Source: Sialis fuliginosa (Eukaryota > Arthropoda > Insecta > Megaloptera > Sialidae). Taken from it: a DNA stretch of 64,000 nucleotides. Of this stretch, positions 24,045 through 35,627 are shown piece by piece (position 1 is the stretch's first letter; each line of letters opens with the position of its first letter). The translations under genes were made by a program, and so were the position numbers. Below the pieces are notes generated by a model. It was not told the DNA's origin. It saw nothing but the letters and a program-made list of their open reading frames with translations, and did not search any database. The stretch lies in the NCBI GenBank assembly GCA_961205875.1, contig OY540813.1, positions 27,065,001-27,129,000 of the forward strand, written 5' to 3'.

Positions 24045-24930
24045 TATTTTAATAGTGTTAATGGACACACGCTTTAAAAAAAATGAATACTTTAGGAGGT
24101 ATGTATCGATAAATATGCTTCTATAAAACCGAAAATACTATAATATACAAATCCATCTTATAGACTGCCTGCAACTCACCTTACTCCTTGTAACAAAAAA
24201 AAACTCACTTATGTCTGGTATTATAACGAAATTTGGTCTAGAGTATACGCTATCTGCAGGTTATTAAATATAAATTGCAAATATAGTATTTATGAAAGAC
24301 TCTGTATGAATAAACGATCTAAAACAGTAGTGTTTGTTCACCACACTATATTAAATATAGTGTACACCATTAAACTATTATACATTTATTATTTACTGCT
24401 CTAAAATTCATAGCAAAATCATAAAGATTTGACTCCTCGAAGAAAGCGTATGGTTTAGTTTTGATCAAGATCAAATTTTTCATAATACTAGACAGTTATT
24501 TTTATTTTTTATTATTGGTTATATTTTAGATCCCAAGTCTGTGACGAAACGTCGGCTGAGATAATGATTAATGCTGACAATAGTAGCAAAAATTCATTAT
24601 AAAATAAGTTTTTCGAAACCGAAAAGTCGTGAAGTGTAAGGATAAAATTATAGAGTTATATAGCTAAAGAGCATGTATTAGATAGTTATATAATCGTAAA
24701 TAGTATTTTCAGACTTTATTGAAATATAAACAAAAATAAAAATTCAAAATGTGAATTTGTACAAGGAAATAGTCCGTATGAAGGTGTATAAACAAATATA
24801 GTATACATGTTTTATACTTAAGACATTGTAAACGTATAAGAAAATTTAAATCGATATTGACTTTAATTTTTAAGGTTTGTTTGTTTGATACTTTTCATCA
24901 GCGATCTACTGTAAAAACTTCAACATATTA
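24045..24930. other. A+T-rich stretch with a GACGAAACGTC word
   Basis: At about 24540-24560, GTCTGTGACGAAACGTCGG contains GAAACGTC, the 3' core of hammerhead ribozymes carried by Penelope-like elements, but the matching CUGANGA box is not evident. Otherwise nothing coding. Confidence 0.25.
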
Positions 24931-25263
24931 ATGCCCGGTATCATAAAGGACCTAACAAATTTGTTAGCTAACAAACACTTTCAACTGAGATATCAAACTT
25001 ATATGACAGTTCTTTTGGAGTTTGTTGATGACTTTGACAAGTTTCGCGCACGCGTTGAAGGTAAATACAAACGGTATTAAAACAGTGGTGATGTTATGAA
25101 AATTATTTTGTACGGTCAAAGATGCTAACTGTGTTACAATTAGTTGAAGTGTCACTGCTCTAAATTCCATAACTAATCCATAGATACTAGTACAGTATTA
25201 ATACCCCTATGAATGTAATTGCTAGCTAACAAATTTTGTTAGGTCCTTTATAATACCGGGCAT
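24931..25263 (-). mobile_element. Family G MITE, copy G2
   Basis: Terminal repeats ATGCCCGGTATCATAAAG and, complemented, ATGCCCGGTATTATAAAG; both continue GGACCTAACAAA. The core (TTTCGCGCACGCGTTG, AAACAGTGGTGATGTTATG) is inverted relative to G1 and G4. The 68-codon minus-strand frame inside has no known counterpart and is not conserved as a frame in the others. Confidence 0.75.
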
Positions 25264-25274
25264 AAGTTTAACTA

Positions 25275-25608
25275 ATGTCCGGTATTATAGAGGAGCTAGC
25301 AAATTTGCTAGCTAGCAAGAACTTTCAAATGAGATATCAAACATATATGACAGTTCTTTTGGAGTTTGTTGAAGACTTTGACAAATTTCGCGCACGCGTT
25401 GTAGGTAAATATAGACGGTATTAAAACAGTGGTGATATTATGAAAATTATTTTATACGGTGAAAGATGCCAACTGTATTACAATTAGTTGAAGTGTCACT
25501 GCTCTAAATTCATTAGCTAATCCATAGATACTAGTACAGAATTAATACTCCATTTGAAAGTGCTTGCTAGCTAGCAAATTTTGCTAGCTCCTTTATAATA
25601 GCGAACAT
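25275..25608 (-). mobile_element. Family G MITE, copy G3, tandem to G2
   Basis: Nearly identical to G2 in the core and in the same orientation, separated by only 11 bp. Its ends continue GGAGCTAGCAAA on both sides, with GCTAGCTAGC palindromes, whereas G2 has GGACCTAAC on both sides. This is a matched change at the two ends. Confidence 0.75.
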
Positions 25609-25639
25609 AATTCGACCGTAACTATTTTCGCATAAGGTT

Positions 25640-26229
25640 TTTACGGTGTTCTTTATTGTATTGTAATCAGCTCTTTGTAATGTTTTGCTGTGTAAGATTT
25701 TGTACATCCCTTTGTCACTCATATAAGCTGCAAGCAAACATCATTGTGTTGGTTTATATAATGTTTTCTGTCGTAAACCGCTACATCGCTATTACCGCCT
25801 TCCAAGGAGGGAGTCTCGCGTTTACAAACCCGGAAGTGTGTGTGTGTGTGTGCGTACACTATAAAAAATAACTGCGGTATATTTCTCTGATGCTACTTGC
25901 GGTAGGTTGCAGTGAGTAAATGTCAACGTACAGATTTGGTTAGATTACATCAGTGGCGTGTTTGTAAGGGGTTACATGATTATTTAATTTAATATTTAAT
26001 TCGAAGTTGCGCAATTTAAACAAGTGAAAGTGTCACTTTTTATGATTTATTTACTGCATATTTTTCTAGTTTTCTCTTTGTTTTGTCGTTGCTGTAAAAT
26101 AATTAAAAAGGTGTACATTTTGAGTTACCCAGTTGTCAATGGAGCCTTGTTATATTTATCGTGCTTTGCTTTGTGAAATTTTTCACAGTTAAAACAAGAC
26201 AAGAAATGAGGTGATATAAGCAGAACAGG
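25640..26229 (+). promoter_or_regulatory. Candidate promoter and non-coding first exon
   Basis: A G+C-richer unique patch (25640-25835) and a GT microsatellite are followed by TATAAAAAATA (25860-25870). Then come about 330 bp of unique sequence ending CAGAACAG|GTATGTA, a close match to a 5' splice donor (exon end 26229). This layout fits a promoter with an untranslated first exon on the plus strand. An alternative is a hAT-like element: CAGTGGCGTGTTTGTAAGG starts near 25953 and GTGCGCCACTG ends near 26513, an inverted pair, though their 8-bp flanks (GATTACAT, GATAATAC) do not agree well. Confidence 0.3.
25836..25852. repeat. (GT)n microsatellite
   Basis: Eight GT units just upstream of the TATA-like word. 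Confidence 0.85.
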
Positions 26230-26239
26230 TATGTATATG

Positions 26240-27519
26240 ATGGCTTCAGTTTTTGAATGTAAGAAATGTACTTTTAAGAAAACTAAATATGTTATTTAGT
26301 ATTATCTGTAATCTTTTATTAAATTCTATTTAATATTAAGAAGACTTAATCCTTATAGCATCTGAAAGATTGAATTATTTTCTATGCATAGGTATTTTTG
26401 TTATAATAATATTTATAATAAGTTTTATTGATATTACTGCCAAATTAATAATATTGTTGATTAGCAGACTAAAACAACAATTTCATGTTTTAAATAATTC
26501 TGGTGCGCCACTGGATAATACCATCGCTACTTTACAGTACGAGTGTTTTTTATTTTAATGCGTAGAGAATAATCATAAATGCGGATTAGGTTATATGTTT
26601 TTGTGTGAAAATGTATACTGCGGGGACATGCTGAGATAAACGAAATAGTCATAATGCCATTTGTTTACCGGTAATCTGTTTCAGGTATAATGCCAACATT
26701 TGTGGGGATGTTTCCACAATATTTAGGTACTTGTAAATTTCAAAACAGGGATGATTCCCACCATTGATTTGTGTAAAATGCGATATAACTTTTAGAATGT
26801 TATTGCTGTTAGTGTGATTTTAAAAACCTATTTTATTTTATTTTTTATGCAAATATATAAACATAGGTACATATTTATAATTTTTAAGAATTATAGGTAC
26901 CGGTTACTTTTGTTCATTAATAATAGTAAAACAATTATTACTTTCTCGTCATATCCAAATGATAGTGCGATCATTTGTGAATGTTAAAAAAAAATGTTTG
27001 CTCGTTTTTATTACTTTTAAATATGTACAATATAATTTAATAATAATGGTGTGAAGATAGTTAATTACCTGTCTAATACTTTTATTTTTTGATTAGAATT
27101 TCCCCACGAGAATGCCCGTGTGACTGGCTACTAAATAATCATACACCTCAATTGTTGTTTGGTTATATTAACATCAAAACTACGCGTGATTTTTCTTTTA
27201 ATTTGTAAATTTTTATTAATACGGACCTGCCGTAAATCAATTACCATAATATACCCTATACTAATAATAGGATTAGAGGCTTTCTAATAGTCAAAGTCGC
27301 ATCAAAATTGGTTTAGTAGTTTTTGTGTCAAGCTGGAACAGACACACAAAAAATCAGTATGGAATAAACTAAAAAAAAAATTGTACAAGGATTTAAATAT
27401 TAATGTCTGTATTGTTTTTCAATTTGAAATTGTAAAATGAATAATAAAAGTTCATAAAGTACAAAACATTAACTATATATTTTATTGATTTGTTGAGAAA
27501 TAACAATTGTTATGGTTCA
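26240..27519. other. A+T-rich stretch with an old repeat tail
   Basis: A 62-codon frame at 26370-26558 is rich in Ile and Phe because of base composition. At about 27215-27360, TAATACGGACCTGCCG, then TCAAAATTGGTTTAGTAG and GACACACAAA, recall the 3.4-kb tail and common insect repeat ends; too eroded to classify. Confidence 0.35.
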
Positions 27520-27644
27520 TTTACACCGAAAAGATAAAATAGCAACACGGTGTTTTTAAAACAATTCGTATTTAAAAATGTACAGGTTTTGTTGCTATTT
27601 TGTAAAAAAATAACCGTGTTACTGTTTTACCTTTTCGGTGTAAA
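27520..27644. mobile_element. Short MITE with TTTACACCGAAAAG ends
   Basis: Left TTTACACCGAAAAG and, complemented, right TTTACACCGAAAAG match; the arms continue as AACACGG about 18 bp further in, for about 31 bp of imperfect inverted repeat in 125 bp total. If the TA in TTTA is the target, this is a Tc1/mariner-type MITE; no longer duplication is visible. Confidence 0.55.
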
Positions 27645-27937
27645 CACGCCGTTACATATATAAATATTTTTACATGTTTCATTTAAATATCTGTATATTA
27701 ATTTTAATAAATTATAGTTACTCTTTTAATATTTTTTAATAAAAATTATATTTAAATGTTAAAATATTTACATTTTCCTGTATTAGTAAAAAAAACTAAA
27801 ATAAATCAATACAACTTTGCATAGCAAGCGAAAATATAACGAGAGCATTCCTTTTACATTTCTTAATATCTATATTAGTACACGGTGACAATTATATTCT
27901 GATACAAGTCTTTATTAACGATGTATCGTTATTTTAA

Positions 27938-28182
27938 GGGGGCAGACCCAGTTGGGACTTCCAAAAAAAGCTCTTTTTTAGGATTTTTTTTGGCCATGCC
28001 TTAAAATAATTAATAACAAATGTTTTTCCACATGAAAGATATGTATTTACAGAAAATATTATAATTTTTTTATGGCAAAATATTAAAAAATAAGTGGGAT
28101 ACAGCAAATTTGAGAGGAGTCCAAAAAAAGTGAGAAAATGCAAAAAAATGATTTTTTCAAAATTCTAATTGGGTCTGTCCCC
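27938..28182. mobile_element. TTAA-flanked MITE, piggyBac-like, 245 bp
   Basis: TTAA at 27934-27937 and 28183-28186 flanks imperfect inverted ends GGGGGCAGACCCAGTTGGGA and GGGGACAGACCCAATTAGAA (complemented), 16 of 20 matching. TTAA is the piggyBac target. The body is A+T-rich; a 69-codon minus-strand frame across it is not a known protein. Confidence 0.65.
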
Positions 28183-29260
28183 TTAACACTGAGGTATTGT
28201 TCAAGACTGTTACCATTACCTTTTGATGTACGAATCAACTGAAAATATTGAATCGATTATAAGACTCAAACGACAGTAAATCCAACTCTGTACATTATAG
28301 AATCACTTATTGAACGAGTCACTGAACGAATCAATAAAAATAAATTAGTAAAAACAAACCATTTTATTGTATTAACTCGAGTCTTTTAAAAACTCCTTTT
28401 CCCATCTCTTAATACCTAGACTAGGAATTTTAAACGAATGACTTATAATGACATGAAGATGTAAATATTTACTGAGTTTTTTTCTCGTGTAGAGGTGTGA
28501 GTTTTAACAATTTTGTATCTACCCGTTTTATGAGGCGATATTGACTGGCGAGACAGTGAGTTCCATAAAACATATTCCTGTTTAAGGGAAAGGTTGTTGC
28601 CAATGGAACATTTAATGAGAATTTCTTTAATAAAATATGTCTTAACATAGTAACAAGACCTTTGAAAAATTGTGGAATCTGAATTTCAGTTATGCCGATA
28701 GTAACAATTTGAAATGAAAAATATAATTAAAATTGTAAAACAAAAGGTACACAAAACTGAAAAGGATCAAATAGTTTTGATAGGTATGTATTGTATTAGG
28801 CGTGGGCAATAGTCTAAGTAATTTGTCTGGTCTATGGCAATATTTTGACTATCTTGAATTTTTCATTCAAAATCAATTTGAAATTAGTAAGCTCTATTAA
28901 CATCTAAATTAACTGTCAAATGACATAATAATCAATAAGCAACTAATTATGCAATTAAAAAAATTTCAATAATATTTGATTTTTCTTTGATAATTTTTAT
29001 TATTATATTTTATAGTTTTCACCTTCGTGGGGTTGCGAATTCGACCATTTGAAGGGTGAAATTTGAAAAATAAAAAATACTTCCTGACCTCAAATAAGTT
29101 ACAAAGTTTAATCCGGCACATCATTAAAAGTATTAGCCTACTTATAGCTAATACTGTAACGAAAAAAATGATTCTATCATCTTTTAACAATTCTCAGATT
29201 TAGTTTTCATTACGATTTAGTCTTTTTTGGTACCATATTTACTTGGTTAGTTGAATAGGT
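28183..29260. other. A+T-rich stretch, nothing assigned
   Basis: No supported feature; a 74-codon minus-strand frame at 28966-29190 has no family resemblance. Confidence 0.4.
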
Positions 29261-29261
29261 A

Positions 29262-29325
29262 ATTTTCAGAAATCGTTCTACATTAAATGTACTAATACAT
29301 TTAATGTAGAACGATTTCTGAAAAT
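29262..29325. repeat. Perfect 30-bp hairpin with 4-nt loop
   Basis: Arms 29262-29291 and 29296-29325 are exact complements, loop CTAA. The stem begins ATTTTCAGAAATCGTTC. It could be a young foldback, a replication-slippage palindrome, or, if transcribed, a small-RNA precursor; its length of 64 nt would suit a short pre-miRNA but a perfect stem is unusual for one. Confidence 0.8.
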
Positions 29326-29406
29326 ATGTTTAAAAATATTTTTTGATAAAGGACATTGATTTTCTGTATTAAAAGGCTCAATAATTCAATTAATTATATT
29401 TCTATT

Positions 29407-29635
29407 ATAGTAGCTAACTTTTCGGGCTGTTGTCCACGTTGTCGTATTTTTACACTTGACGTTTCGACTCTCATGTCGGAGTCTTCTTCAGAAGTGATTT
29501 ATCAGTTTCAGAATCACTTCTGAAGAAGACTCCGACATGAGAGTCGAAACGTCAAGTGTAAAAATACGACAACGTGGACAACAGCCCGAAAAGTTAGCTA
29601 CTATGGACAACGGCCACGAAAGCCTACAGAAGAAA
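29407..29635. mobile_element. Penelope-like palindrome with hammerhead-like motifs
   Basis: Two 93-bp arms (29407-29499, 29512-29604) are essentially perfect complements around a 12-nt loop. The right arm reads CTGAAGA, a GACTC...GAGTC stem, then GAAACGTC. This is the order of hammerhead ribozyme boxes (CUGANGA - stem II - GAAA), with A for U at the fourth position after CUG. Such ribozymes are known in the repeats of Penelope-like elements. After the right arm, GGACAACGGCCACGAAAGCC continues without a partner on the left, so the palindrome looks like two head-to-head copies of one end. No GIY-YIG or reverse-transcriptase coding nearby. Confidence 0.55.
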
Positions 29636-29639
29636 ATAT

Positions 29640-30157
29640 ATTTCTATTAATTATACTATTAAGTTTTAAAAGTATTAGTTAAAATTTAAAATAATTAATT
29701 TTAATTACAGAAATAACCGCAGTAGGTACACTTGGAAAAAATTCAAAATCAGTACCCCATATATTTAATTACCTTCTAACGCAAAAACCTGACATGAAAG
29801 TGAAACCGCTTGATAAATATAAGCAATGTCAAGTGGCGATGTTCCGGCGGAAAAAGGGGTAAGACAGTCAAAGTTCTACCCTATTGCTGTTCAACAGACC
29901 ATAATATTTGTGATGACGTAGCGCTGCATCATATCCTTTTACTTTCTCTCTTTTACCTAACGTGGGAGACATAAAAAATATTATGTAATCGTAAATCATC
30001 GTGGTTATATAATAATGATGAACGGCAGAACTGTGTTCTTCTGGATCAGCGGTATTTAAACTTTTGACATAGTGTAATGCGTTTTCTCTGTTTATTAATT
30101 CATTAAAAGTATTATTTTTTAATTCATTAATAAGTATAGTTATTTATTTGATATATT
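29640..30157. other. A+T-rich stretch, nothing assigned
   Basis: A slightly G+C-richer bit around 29835-29945 (GGCGATGTTCCGGCGG) has no recognisable content. Confidence 0.35.
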
Positions 30158-30718
30158 TTTTACTTTCTTATAAACATGTGTATATGAAATATACATATAG
30201 TATAAGTATTATAAGTATAGTGAAGCGAATTTTTTTCGAAATCTATTTTCGCCATGATGTCTGTGTGTCCGTCGGTCTGTAAGCGCTGCGACAAATCGTA
30301 GAAGGATGAAATTTTATATTTAAGATTAATTTTTGTCTGGGAAGAATGTTTACTGACGTCGATTTTTGAATTTATCTAATTACTTTGAAACAGTGCGACT
30401 TAGAGAAAAATGGTCAACTTAAAAATTGCAGGTAATTTTATTATCTAAAAGGTATTCATTTTTTTCGAAAAAAAAAGAAATATACATACATATACCTAGT
30501 ATAAGTAAGTATAGTGAAACTGACAAGACGTTTTGGTTAAGTTATTACGTTAAAAAAAAATTAATTTGATATATAATGAATAGAATAATATTATCTATAG
30601 TTTATGTCCCATTCATTTTATTATATCTTTTATTAGTATGTCAGAAATATATTTAATAAAATAAAAATCACGTACACGTATATAAGAAAATCCCGTGGCT
30701 CCCATGGCAGATATTTTC
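30158..30718 (+). repeat. Family A repeat, copy A2
   Basis: Starts TTTTTACTTTCTTATA and ends TATAAGAAAATCCCGTGG then CTCCCATGGCAGATATTTT. Shorter than A3; it contains CGCCATGATGTCTGTGTGTC and AATCGTAGAAGGATGAAATT but only a reduced GTCTGT tract. Non-coding. Confidence 0.7.
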
Positions 30719-32764
30719 TCATATAACTATATTTTAACTTTATAAAACATTATAAAAAGTAAAAGCTAAAAATTAAAATCTGATTGTGACTACGCTAAAA
30801 CATGCCAACTAAAAAGTTATTAACAAGTGTATTTAAAAGAAGGTAGTTTCATAGAACAAACGTAATCGTACTTTTATGTGATATATGATATCTTTAAGTA
30901 TAGTCGGGTATTAGTTTAAAAAAACTTTTTTAGATCTATTAAGAATATACAACAATAATACGAATTTGTTGTAGTATGAACAGGCAACCATACACTGAAA
31001 TAATAACAGAGAGTTAGGTTAAGTGTAAGTATACCGGTTTTAAATTTTATTCTACAACATAATTTATTCCTACATTTGTTATATATATTTTAAATCGTCT
31101 TTTGAAGTCCTTTTATTTGATACCCATCATGATGGATTTTGATGGAATTTTTTTTATTATCTCACGGTTGCCATTTTGAATTAAAAGTAACCGAACAGTC
31201 AAGACGAATTCAATGATACCTCATCTGTTGAAATCGGTCAAGTATATAGTTTAGGCTCTACGAATAAACATACATATTATACCATTTAATATACTAACAT
31301 GCTGACTGCAACACTTCTTTTAATTTCATGTAGTCGGGTAAAAATACAGTAGATCTGCTGCTGGCGATGTCAAAAGTAATCAAAAGTAGGGAAAAAATGG
31401 AAAATTACTGATGTTTCAGATACGGAATGTATGATAAGTAAAATTATTTTCGAAAAAAAACAACTAACTGGTTCTTCTTATGTTAGATGTAAAAAAATAT
31501 ATCTGAATATCGTTATAGGATAGCGTTATTTCATCCTTTGAGTTAGTTATTCTTGAATTATTTATTACTAGAAATTCTTCACCCATTTTTTTTCAAATTC
31601 GAATGATATCATCTAAAATTACAAATCATAAAACTCACATGGTTTATTAACGTGAAAAGATAATAACAAATGTAAAACTATTAAAAGAAATACAGTGATA
31701 AGTTATGGATAAAAATAACAATTTTTACTTACAATTGCTTTGATATTTTTATTTATTTTTTGTTAAGTAATTTCAATAGGGTTTATTACCACATTCTCTA
31801 TTAAAAACATATGGCACCTAATAATAAACGTGTGTATTTTTAAACGTGTTATATTTTGGAAGATGATTAAAAAACGATAAATTCAAAAAAGCAATAAATT
31901 GCGGTTGGAAATGTGGTTGTTTTATCAATATTTTTTACGAATCAATAATGTAAATAAGAGAGTACCAAATGTTCACTGTTATTTGCAATGATACGTGGGT
32001 TATTATTATTCAAAATAAAGATTTTTTAGACACTATGGTAAATTATTCAAAACAAGCATTCATATCCGATTTTGTCAAATTTAGTTAACAATAAGACCAT
32101 AAAGTTTGTATTTATTCAAGATTAAAATTGGATATCACTGGATATTCCAGAGTGTTTTTTTTATGAAAATGTCTGATATCGTCCCTATTTTATTCATATA
32201 AACAATGCTTTCGCTCGAGAGAGGCAAATCCTATAGCATTGGCTGTATAATTATTTTTTGTATGAGTGCAATATTTCAGCAGTGATGCCAAACCCACAAG
32301 CCACGTGGTTGTTATTGCTGATTCATTACAAATATGTTTTTTATGTGTGCAGTTTAAGATTTTATTTATGCAAAATTTAATTTATGTATCTAATAAATGT
32401 TTCAGATTTTTTTATAAATTATAATTTATGCAAATAAGTTTAGTATTTTTTTGAGTTTTATAATTTTTTAAATATTGATTACTTTGTGATGTTTTTATTG
32501 TTATCTCTTGATAAATAAAAATTTGATGTGTGCTATTTTATTTAAATATTAACTTATAGTAAATATAATACAAATACTTTTCTTCGGCATTTTTTTCCAT
32601 ATGGGCATTTATATTTTAGAAAAGAAACCGTTTTATTTTAAAACTTATCCCCATGTTTTTTGTCAAAATTATTTGTATTTTGACAAAAATAAATTATGAT
32701 ATATGCATTAGATGGGGTTTACTTGGGACGAATTTTGATTGTGCCTCCCCCACCCCCCTAAATC
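30719..32764. other. A+T-rich stretch, nothing firm
   Basis: No coding. One CACGTG box lies at about 32303, beside GCCAAACCCACAAGCC. TTTTGTCAAAATTATTTG with TATTTTGACAAAAAT near 32658-32692 forms a small hairpin. Confidence 0.35.
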
Positions 32765-33362
32765 AGCTCTAAATAATTAGAAAAAGTTTCAGTTCTCTAT
32801 CTTAAAAATTGGCAATTACCAGAGGGGTGTGATTTTCCCCTGCTTATTAGAGCGGCTTAAACACTTTCTAAAAATCTAGAATACTCACGAATGCATTCCT
32901 GGACGCATATTCCATATCTAGATGGATAAATTAAACTTCTGATTCAACGTTGACAGCTATATGGGCCATTCTATCAATAGAAAAAATTTTTGATTTCTAA
33001 AATTTCTGGATTATTTTGTCAGAAAATGAAAATATTGATCTTGATATAAAAAAAATTGATTATAAAATTAAAAGAGATCATTCAATATCAATTTATAACT
33101 GGCGAGACCCTTTTTTCTGTTGATGAAATGACCCATATACCTGACAATGTTGAATCACAAGTTTAATTTATCCCTTTAGATATGGAATATGAGTACCAGG
33201 AATGCAATGTATTGTAGATTTTTAGAAATAGTTTAAGATTCTCTAGTACGCAGGTCTTTGAAAAATCGAAAAAAAACCTGTATTGTAAAGGGAAAAATCA
33301 CTCCCCTCTGCAATGGCTCCAGGTAAGGGCTGAAACTTTTTTCACATTTTTAAAATTATTGC
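32765..33362. mobile_element. Foldback element with arms of about 230 bp
   Basis: The left half (AAAAAGTTTCAG, AGAGGGGTGTGATTTTCCCC, GCATTCCTGG, GATAAATTAAACTTCTGATTC, ATATGGGCCATT) reappears complemented and in reverse order in the right half (33105-33362), with perhaps a fifth of positions changed and a few indels. Only about 100 bp lie between. Very long arms with little core are typical of foldback-type DNA elements. Neither a superfamily nor a duplication at the edges could be fixed. Confidence 0.65.
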
Positions 33363-34215
33363 AATTGACAATTTTATTAAATATCATAACAAAATTCGCT
33401 TATCGTGGTAGTTGTGGATAGGATATTTTTATACCTTATTTAAAAAAATGTAACAATCATGTGTCTATTTTCAATACAAACAAAACCATCACAAGAATGC
33501 ACATTGTTTAATACATACTGAAAAAAAACTATTTGCATAACACTTAGCGTGTTACCATACATACATACAAACATACACATGTACACATATGAGAGTTGTT
33601 TCTGGATTCTGATCACGTACATGGAGGGTACCCACATCTGCAGCCCGCCTTACTCACAACTCGGTACAAAGTCGACATAATGTGTGTATTAAAAGATTTA
33701 GACACCAATACCGTATGTGACCAACAAGTACTATTGCCTCTATAAACTATATTAGTTGTTTAAAAATATATGTCCAATTGTGCTACATACAGTTCGAAAA
33801 TACCCGTTGTATGAATTTCAAATTGTTTTTAATTTTATAAAGAATAATAATTGTTTAAGTTTTATCAGTCGCAAATGCTTACAACCTAATCAAGCTACAA
33901 GTAAAAAATTATATAATTAATGTTAAATACATTTCTATATTAACAGTTTTATCACCGGAGTTACGCACGGCGAGTAAGGGTTAATATTATTGATAGCAAA
34001 TAAAAGGTTTTTTATAGCAGCTGTTCATACAATCTTCTATCATAAAAAATATGATGTTATCATCTACAAATACCCATTCATAATATATTGTACTTTTTGA
34101 GTCTGTGTCGTTTTATAATCATGATAGTTTTTAGAATTTTCATATGTGGGCTTGTTTTGAGTAAACTAGAAAATTACTAAAATAACTGTTGTTAGAAAGC
34201 CTAAGACCCTAATAT
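33363..34215. other. A+T-rich stretch with a short G+C-richer patch
   Basis: At 33600-33680 a G+C-richer unique patch (GGGTACCCACATCTGCAGCC) stands alone. A 65-codon minus-strand frame overlaps it (33440-33637) without family resemblance. Confidence 0.3.
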
Positions 34216-34470
34216 TAGTTTAGCTACATTATGCTGCCCTGAAAGAGCTGGGCATTACTACCAAACCGATCTTAATGAAATTTTCGTTGTAAACGAATCA
34301 TCACAAACACAAATTTAAAAAAGGCAGAGTGAAACGTTCGACAAAACAAAAACAGCAATAACTTGATAATTATGTGGGGTCTAGATATTTAGAGCAGTCG
34401 GACGTGCGAGCATTCATCAATTTAAAAATACCCACGGACGAAGCTAAGAGTATACCTACAACTTGGTGTA
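34216..34470 (+). repeat. Decayed insect repeat with ACGGACGAAGC tail
   Basis: GAGCTGGGCATTACTACC, ACCGATCTTAATGAAATTTT and the tail AAAATACCCACGGACGAAGC resemble the 3' parts of abundant insect RTE/Helitron-type repeats that end in a CCGCGGACGAAGTCGCGG-like hairpin. Here the hairpin and terminus are lost. Confidence 0.4.
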
Positions 34471-35413
34471 AATATTATCAATATAAGTCAATTTCGTATC
34501 TACTTATAGAGGTAAAATTTTAAAAGAATTTTCATTGTAGATATACATGACATATTTTTATTTTGTGGTTATTTGATAATATAATAGTATACAAGTATAT
34601 AATAGTTTCTAAATTATTTAACAGGATGTTGTGGTTTACGTTTTTCAATTTGCTTAATTTATCTTAAAATTATGGTTATCGTTCATGATGTAGGTAGGTA
34701 TTAATATTTTATAATATACATATATTAAGAAGAATGTATAGAGAAAATACATATAGTATTTGATATCATTGTTTGAACATGACTCTTAATAAGTTATTAA
34801 TTATTTAATGAATAATTGTATAGGAGACGAATTATAGTTGTATAAACATTTAATATTGAATACATGCTTTATAAATAACTTTTACTCATCAATAGCTTCT
34901 CATTGTTAGTACGAGTGTCATTTTATAGAAATTAAATTCAAACTGAATTGATATTTGGAAATTAATTTTAGTTTATTAATAGAATATTCCTGCATGATAA
35001 ATAAAATAAATGAAATATTTCCAATTAATTGTGGTTAGTGAAAAATTGAATTTCATTTTGATAATTGCATAATGAGGGTATTTGAGCGTGAAATATTATG
35101 CTCATAATAAATTATTGGCATTAAGGTTGATGAGTAAAATGTATCATGTTTCTTTACTGTTGTATCTAGGCAATTAGTAGAATAGCTTTTTTACTTTCTT
35201 GAAAGAAAAATACGTCTTATGTTACTGTTTTTTTTTTGGTTAAAATACTTACTATGTGTATAAAATAAAATCTTGTATTACATTTTTGTCTTGAAATATA
35301 ATCGTTTTTGTATAAAAAAAAAATGTTAGACTAAAACTGTTTTGTTTTATTGTCTATATAGTATTTTATGTTTTGATGAATCGTTTGAAAAAAGTAGGTA
35401 CATACATAAAATT
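34471..35413. other. A+T-rich stretch, nothing assigned
   Basis: No frames or repeats that I can support. Confidence 0.4.
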
Positions 35414-35627
35414 CAGGGCCATAACTAGAGACTCTGGAGCCCCGGGGTAGCAAGTGATCGAGGGACCCTCAATCTAAAAATTGAAGACCTTTTTTTTCGT
35501 TGCTACCTAAATTTTTTTGATCCTTAATCTTGTCGTCCCTAATTTTTACGTTGCTGCCCCTTCCCCCCCCCTCACTCGGGGCCACTAGGACATTGCTCTG
35601 GCTGCCCTGGTGGTAGTTACGGCCCTG
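35414..35627. mobile_element. hAT-like MITE, 214 bp, exact 8-bp duplication
   Basis: Ends CAGGGCCATAACTA and, complemented, CAGGGCCGTAACTA match at 13 of 14 positions. ATAAAATT stands directly outside both (35406-35413 and 35628-35635), the 8-bp target duplication of hAT transposons. The inner part is G+C-richer than the surroundings, with a C9 run, and is non-coding. Confidence 0.85.

Noticed and set aside
24540-24562. Hammerhead-like GACGAAACGTC word
   Set aside because: Only the GAAAC side is present; no CUGANGA box at a suitable distance.
33305-33320. CCAGGTAAGG as another recursive splice site
   Set aside because: It lies within the foldback element without a good pyrimidine run before it.
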